Assembly (NCBI RefSeq): GCF_018320785.1
Contig: NC_054885.1
Span: forward strand, 5,592,921 to 5,656,920
Origin: Cheilinus undulatus
Taxonomy: Eukaryota; Chordata; Actinopteri; Labriformes; Labridae
DNA: 64,000 nt
Direction of reading: 5' to 3'
Part shown: positions 58,960 through 64,000 of the stretch, piece by piece
Numbering within the stretch: the stretch's first letter is position 1
Layout: each line of letters begins with the position of its first letter
Translations under genes and position numbers: made by a program
The notes under the pieces: model-generated
What the model saw: only the letters and a program-made list of their open reading frames with translations
Told to the model about the DNA's origin: nothing
The model's database searches: none

Positions 58960-60000
58960 ATTTTCATGAACATTAAGCTGTAACCATCAAGATTAAATTA
59001 AGACATAAAAGCCTTGAAATATTTTACTCTGTCGTGATGAGTCTAGAATACATGAAAGTTTTAGGTCTTAATGGGAAAAATGACACACCTGCAGGCTATG
59101 TCTAGTTTTTTTCTACCAAATTATGGAAGCAATTTGATGACATTCATACGTATATTTTATTTAATCATGTTTCCCCCTAATACGTCACTTTTGAGAATTT
59201 TCTTTATTTTATTGCTAATTTATGTTGTTACTTCAGGATAACACTTCTGGTTTATGTGATGGCAACTTTTTTTTTTAATTGACTTAAGAATACGACTCAT
59301 AATAATGTGAAAAACTGTAGGCATAGTGGCAAAAAAGAGACAAATCTCTAAAACCGGACAACTTATCATGGGAAAACAAACTAAAATTAAATACAGCCTG
59401 TTGACTGAGGTCTGCTTAGAGCTTCCCTACTTAACAATCACATTAATCTGAATGACCTTTGAGTTGCAGCAGTTAAAAATGGTTGTAAATAAACTAAACT
59501 GACATAAAGAGCCTAAAAATATCTGTATTAACACAGAGGTTAATGATTGAGCCTGATTACACACATGCTGGCACAAGTTTCCCAACAGAACAATCATTTA
59601 TAAACACAAAAACATCCCAGAATGATGTTCTGATAAGTAAGTACTTAGCAAGTACTAATAACTAATTTGATTAAATTTAATTTAAAACTTTAAGTTTTAA
59701 AGTTTATTTTAAAATCTATAAGTCTAATTTCTATGTACTTACCCTGCCTGTTATTTAAACACAAACTTTTAGGCAGGGGTTTTTAAAAATGGTTGGATAA
59801 AGTTTATTATCAACCAAAAGCCAATATATATGTATATTTTTATATACTGTATAGTTTAAGTAGCTTTAACAACCGATAATAATTCTCTGACCGCAAAAAT
59901 GATTCCGCAACACTATATTCCACATGCAAATCAAAAAAATAACCATAAATCAAACTTAAAGCGAAGGAAAGCTGACTTGGCATCAGATTCAAACTAGCAC
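58960..60000. other. intergenic, nothing recognised
   Basis: AT-rich DNA between the nested transposons and the kpna2 promoter. No exon or RNA gene seen. Confidence 0.55.
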
Positions 60001-60150
60001 CACTCTCGCGATACTTCCGGACTGCTGCGTCACTTCCTGTGCGTGGTGACTCTTTTTAAACGGCCCAATGAACGCCTGCGTATGGATGCGCGCTGCTCGA
60101 ACTGACCAATCAAGAGGCTTTGTTGCAGAAATTTAAAGGTCTGTACGGCG
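60000..60150 (+). promoter_or_regulatory. kpna2: kpna2 promoter
   Basis: TCTCGCGA (60004-60011), two ETS-type sites ACTTCCGG (60013-60020) and ACTTCCTG (60032-60039), and two CCAAT boxes at 60065-60069 and 60106-60110, 41 bases apart. There is no TATA box at the expected place. Paired CCAAT boxes are typical of cell-cycle-regulated promoters; regulation here is inferred. Confidence 0.65.
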
Positions 60151-60185
60151 CTTTTCGAGAACCACAACCACTGAGCCACTATCAG
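60150..60185 (+). other. kpna2: kpna2 non-coding exon 1
   Basis: 5' UTR exon inferred from the donor CAG/GTAAGC at 60185/60186. The 5' limit is a guess from the promoter position. Confidence 0.5.
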
Positions 60186-60479
60186 GTAAGCATGTGTAGT
60201 CTTCTCCTGCACTTTTGATTTAGGAATTTCGATAAGCTGCTCGAGAAGTAATAGAGTTTTTATGCTTATCCGTGTTAGCTTAGCCTGCCTAATGCTAGTG
60301 CCAGCCGAAAATAACGATAACTTGACGTCTTGGTTTGACGTGTACGTCATTCCTCCTGCCGAAGTGTCACGAGGCGGTGAAAAAAGGAGGCTTATCCGGA
60401 TAATTTTATAATTTCTTTTTCAGGAAAACATCTCAGAATCTCCTCTCTACTACTGCTAAACTTCCCTTCTTGTGTGAAA

Positions 60480-60536
60480 ATGTCGGAGAACTCTGCTCGC
60501 CTGAACCAATTCAAGAACAAAGGCAAAGACGTTAAT
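60480..60536 (+). CDS. kpna2: kpna2 coding exon 1 (transcript exon 2)
   Basis: [19 protein letters not shown], start of the importin-beta-binding domain. The exon begins at 60424 with 56 bases of 5' UTR. Donor AAT/GTGAGT. Confidence 0.96.
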
Positions 60537-63500
60537 GTGAGTTTTACGGACAAGCCTGGACAAGTTATGTTCAAGATCAAAAATCTGTGTCGGTTTCCTT
60601 GTTAAACATATTTGACTCAATAATGTTTGCCTGTTAAATAATCAGGAGCTCCGTCGGAGGAGGGTGGAGGTGAATGTGGAGCTCCGAAAAGCGAAGAAAG
60701 ATGATCAGATCTTCAAGAGGAGGAATGTGTCTGCACTTCCTGATGAGGCGACTTCTCCTCTGCAGGAAAGAACACAAAACTGCCAGGTACGGCTAAAAAA
60801 ACACTAAATATTAACACAAAGGGTGATATTTTAAATGTTTAAGTATGAAGTGGTGAAGGATCATATTAGTATAATATATATGAAGATATCAGTAAGAGGT
60901 AGGGATGCATATGATCAGCATGATCATGTCAGTATCAGCAAATGGTAGCTCTAAAAGTTGTTTATCTGTATCCACAGATAGGAAAATTTCTGCTGGTACT
61001 TCAGCTGTCAATATCAGCCTTTTTTCCCCTGGAGCTCCTCCTACTAAGCTCTAAGAAAAGCCAAAACTCACACAAATTAAAAAGTGATATGTTGCTGTAA
61101 TTATCTCATGGACAAAACCCAAACCCCCAAAAATGTGTTGGTATATGTTCATCGTATAAAATTAGGCTATATATGATTTGTGTAAGTAAAGTTTTGCCAT
61201 GATCTTATTCAACACATGCCAATATAATGATGTGATTACCTCAGAGCAGACAAAGCCTTGCACTCCCCGGCATCTTTGGCATTTCCCCTGGATTGGGAAC
61301 TGGTGCGCTATGGGAGTAAATATTGGTCATGTGTATGAAAAGGTTTTTGGGGATTAAGGCTACACAAACAAACTGAAGTTCTTTTATTCCCCAGATATTT
61401 TGCAGGGATTTTTATGCCTATTAATCTTAGAGAAGGACAGTGGATGGAGTTGGAAACAGAGTGTGGGGGAGATCTGTGGAAAAGGAGTCACGGCCGGACT
61501 TCAACCCAGGCCGCGCCCCTTAAGTCCTTTTTTTTCTTCGTTCATTCTCATTCCTGAAGTTTTAATTTGTGCTTAAAGGACTGGAGTTTGTTTCATCCTT
61601 TAAAGGTTTTTCAAGGAGTGAAGTTTTAGGTCTGAACTACATTTAAATATCAATTTTAAAAACAGTTATCAGAAAGATGATGTTGTAGATATCCACCAAA
61701 ATCCAATTTTGTTAATCCCTTATATGAGATGTTTTAAGACCAGTGATTCTCAACTAAAGAGCCAAATTGTTAATAAATACCTTTGCAAGAGCCACAATCT
61801 GACCTGAGGCTGTGAACCCAATCATTTCTAAAATATATCTATTAATGAGACCATGCAGAGATCCTGGTTTAACCTTTCATTTTCATCAGTTTTCTTTATA
61901 TACAGTCATTTAAGAATTATTTGGGTTAAAAAGCTAGTTTAAGATGATGGTTTTGTTCATTATACAAAAAATCCTTTATCATCTCTTCATTTTATTTAAC
62001 TTATTAAAATACCTGTTACTCTGCAATTACTAATTCATTTAGAAAGATTAGTTTAATATGGTTAATTTTGGAGATTAAGTTAGAAAATCATGAGATTCTT
62101 CAGATAAGTGGAAAAAATGAGTGAAAATAATTCATTTTATTTCTACTTCACACAACTGCTACTTGACACCTCGACCTAGACCACGTCCACTTTAAATTAC
62201 TGTAAAACCGAAGTGGAAGGTCAAGTTTGGAACCTGTTTCGTTCCTTTTCTCAAGAATCTGTGATTTATTTTGCATGTTCTCTCTTGCACACATCCAGTG
62301 GAAATATTCAGACAGGAAGATAAAAGTTTAAAAATAAATTTACCTTTTAAGGGCTTCTGGAGTCACAAGTCGTCAGTAAAGAGCCACTCGTTGAGCATCA
62401 CTGTCTTTTTTTTTTTTTTTTTTTTAAGATTTATTTTTGGGCATTTTTGTGCCTTTATTAGATAGAGGAGGACAGTGGATAGAGTCAGAAACAGGGTCAA
62501 GAGTGGGGGAGAGGGATGTGGTGAAGGGCCTCAGGTCAGATTCGAACCCCGGGCTGCCCGCATACATGGGGAGTGCCTTTAACCACTAGGCCACCTGCTC
62601 CTCGAGTATCACTGTTTTAAACAATACAGTGTATGCATTTTTATAATAGTATTGGAAGGACTGAAGTTTGCAAAAAAAAAAAAAAAAACTAATGCACAGG
62701 GAAGGTTAAAAACTGTACAATTTATACAGTGTTTGGAATTTTCCTTCAAATTTGGAAATTAAAAAACAATACGCAGTACAACTCTGACTTATATTTTTAG
62801 TGCTGGGGTATCAAACAAGTTCATTTTTTATGTGTTGCTTCCAGGAAAAATTAAACTTCCTTGACTGACATCTCTTTTGGATGGAGTTACACAAGAGTTT
62901 ATAACTTGCTTGCTGACAAAACCTCTTCATTTCAACACATTTGTCACAACACAGATGCAGTCTGTCTGTCTTTGAGACTTATAAAAAGTTATACAACTTA
63001 TGAACTTTTCAGGCTGCCAGACAGTGGACAGTTGAAGAAATTCTTACTGGAGTGAACAGCGGCAATCCCGAGTCCCAGCTCCAGGCCACACAGGCTGCAA
63101 GGTACTTCACATTTCCCTTCTAAGCTTTAAACTATTGGAGATATGGTGTTTCCCTATACCAGTGTCAGTTTTAGATGTAGTCTTGCTAAGTATGCCATAT
63201 TAAAGCATATATTTAAATTTCTTTGATGGATGAAATGATGGCATGCGAAACTTTACAGCCATGATAACTGCCTTTTACCGCTCTTTCTGATTTCAGGAAG
63301 CTGCTGTCTCGTGACAAACACCCTCCCATTGACCAGTTGATAAGTGTCGGACTGATCCCCAAGTTTGTGGCCTTCCTGGGGCTCCATGACTGTCCTCCCA
63401 TCCAGTTCGAGGCATCCTGGGCTCTGACCAACATCGCCTCAGGGACGTCCGATCAGACCGCCGCTGTGGTCGAGGGTGGGGCCATCCCTGCGTTCATCAG

Positions 63501-63747
63501 CCTGGTCACATCCCCCCACCAGCACATCAGCGAGCAGGCCATCTGGGCCCTCGGAAACATCGCTGGTAACTCACTAAATATTTGCTTCTTGGGATGCAGT
63601 CGTCAGGAATTAAAGATCATGTTTTTAATGTTTATGTATTTCTTTAATGTAGGTGATGGATCAGCTCTAAGAGATCGGGTCATCAAGCATGGAGCTGTGG
63701 CCCCTCTACTCAGCCTGCTGGCCGTCCCTGAACTCTCCGTTTTTAAT
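60480..63747 (+). CDS. kpna2: KPNA2, importin alpha (5' part, five coding exons)
   Basis: Karyopherin alpha 2 binds classical nuclear localisation signals and, with importin beta, carries cargo through the nuclear pore. Coding exons in the window are 60480-60536, 60646-60786, 63013-63101, 63297-63565 and 63653-63747, with phases 0, 0, 2, 1 and 0 at their ends. They give about 217 residues: the importin-beta-binding domain ([40 protein letters not shown]), then armadillo repeats with [30 protein letters not shown] and [20 protein letters not shown]. The WALTN and WALGN motifs are the Trp/Asn pairs that grip the signal peptide. The start codon is chosen because it follows the acceptor at 60423 and matches the family N-terminus. 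The gene continues past the right edge, so roughly 300 residues are missing. Confidence 0.96.
60646..60786 (+). CDS. kpna2: kpna2 coding exon 2
   Basis: [20 protein letters not shown] and [19 protein letters not shown]: basic IBB segment with the auto-inhibitory KRRNV motif. Phase 0 to phase 0. Confidence 0.96.
61393..61520 (-). mobile_element. tRNA-derived SINE, degraded
   Basis: GGGATTTTTATGCCTATTAA, AAGGACAGTGGATGGAGTTG and CGGCCGGACTTCAACCCAGG follow the order of the SINE at 62405-62603. Confidence 0.6.
61741..62614. mobile_element. hAT-like element split by a SINE
   Basis: Left end CAGTGATTCTCAACTAAAGA, right end GAGTATCACTG, with GCAAGAGCCACAATCTGACC inside as in 43571-44534. Flanking 8-mers TTTAAGAC and TTTTAAAC agree at six positions. 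It lacks the GTGGCAAAA array. Confidence 0.7.
62405..62603 (-). mobile_element. tRNA-derived SINE with target duplication
   Basis: On the minus strand the tRNA-like head has an A box (TGGCCTAGTGGTTAAAGG) and a B box (GGGTTCGAATCTGACC), followed by a unique body and an A-rich tail (T run at 62406-62426 on plus). Flanked by GAGCATCACTGT (62393-62404) and GAGTATCACTGT (62604-62615). Confidence 0.8.
63013..63101 (+). CDS. kpna2: kpna2 coding exon 3
   Basis: [30 protein letters not shown]: linker into the first armadillo repeat. Ends in phase 2. Confidence 0.95.
63297..63565 (+). CDS. kpna2: kpna2 coding exon 4
   Basis: [20 protein letters not shown] to [15 protein letters not shown]: armadillo repeats 1 and 2. 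Phase 2 in, phase 1 out. Confidence 0.97.
63653..63747 (+). CDS. kpna2: kpna2 coding exon 5
   Basis: [31 protein letters not shown]. The donor AAT/GTAAAG keeps phase 0. Text after 63747 no longer resembles importin alpha, supporting this end. Confidence 0.9.
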
Positions 63748-64000
63748 GTAAAGATTTATTTTCAGTCTGAATATTTTCCTAATACTCTAGTCGGAATTAG
63801 CGGTGTGTTCTCCTTTTAATCCACAAGGGGGCACCCTCACTCAACCATATGCTTCCCTACATTTAACTTAAGTCTTGTGTATTTGTTTCTAAAACTTCTA
63901 AATTTAAAAGTGACCATAGGATGAAAACACTCAGGCCTAATCTGGAGTATTGTTTTTATTTTAACTTGTTATTTAACATGTTTTGTATTTAAATGTCTTG
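63748..64000 (+). other. kpna2 intron, cut by window edge
   Basis: AT-rich intron start; no further exon before the window ends. Confidence 0.7.

Larger units (their letters stand above)
57330..58960 (-). mobile_element. Tc1/mariner element broken by nested inserts
   Basis: Pieces of a Tc1-family transposase region occur at 57440-57525 (ACCTGAACCCCATGGAG), 58500-58545 (AGAGAAATGTCAAGAGATCA) and 58775-58860 (AGCAACCTGGGCTGCATAAC then CACAGGCTGATCGCCTCCAT). They read in order when the two inserts between them are removed at the level of position. All are degraded. Confidence 0.65.
60787..63012 (+). other. kpna2 intron with SINE and hAT inserts
   Basis: 2.2 kb intron. Contains a degraded SINE (61393-61520) and a hAT-like element (61741-62614) that is itself split by a better SINE (62405-62603). 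Confidence 0.75.

Noticed and set aside
62520-62600. Second tRNA gene on the minus strand
   Set aside because: A and B boxes are present, but there is no proper acceptor stem or anticodon arm and the sequence runs into a SINE body with target duplications.

Overview
The window is vertebrate nuclear DNA, most likely from a teleost fish and probably a percomorph. Genes have short GT-AG exons separated by introns full of fish-type DNA transposons (Tc1/mariner, hAT-like), tRNA-derived SINEs and a non-LTR retrotransposon, and all the proteins recognised are vertebrate orthologues. All assignments come from reading the sequence and remembering protein families; no database search was run.

Layout, left to right. 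Positions 1-940 are the last intron of grb2, and 941-1126 are its final coding exon (C-terminal SH3 domain), followed by a long 3' UTR with poly(A) signals near 1819 and 3109. From about 3115 to 18380 is gene-poor intergenic DNA holding a fold-back element filled with tandem repeats, a decayed Tc1 transposase, a stray C2H2 zinc-finger fragment, several MITEs, a striking array of CCAAT boxes (14067-14356) and one tRNA-Ser(AGA) gene on the minus strand (15250-15331).

From about 18380 to 57320 lies bptf, the large subunit of the NURF chromatin remodeller. I resolved 32 coding exons that stay in one frame from the ATG at 18650 to the stop at 56570-56572. They encode about 3,368 residues: a basic/acidic N-terminus, DDT domain, first PHD finger, conserved middle blocks, a large Pro/Ser/Thr-rich exon, a large Gln-rich exon, a basic coiled region with an Arg-Asp/Arg-Glu repeat, two tandem C-terminal PHD fingers and a bromodomain. 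The first of the two C-terminal PHD fingers lies on a phase-matched 177-base cassette exon.

Between bptf and the next gene (57320-60000) is a stack of nested transposons. From about 60000 the window enters kpna2 (importin alpha), with a CCAAT/ETS/TCTCGCGA promoter, a non-coding first exon and five coding exons before the right edge cuts the gene. All three protein genes are on the plus strand and encode housekeeping or signalling proteins (receptor signalling adaptor, chromatin reader/remodeller, nuclear import receptor). They are neighbours, not an operon. The bptf-kpna2 adjacency matches what I recall of the BPTF-KPNA2 neighbourhood on human chromosome 17.

I found no wholly new gene system. 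The most interesting items are the PHD cassette exon, an alternative last exon of bptf, an Arg-Asp/Glu repeat insertion, the CCAAT array, and transposons that make up nearly whole introns.
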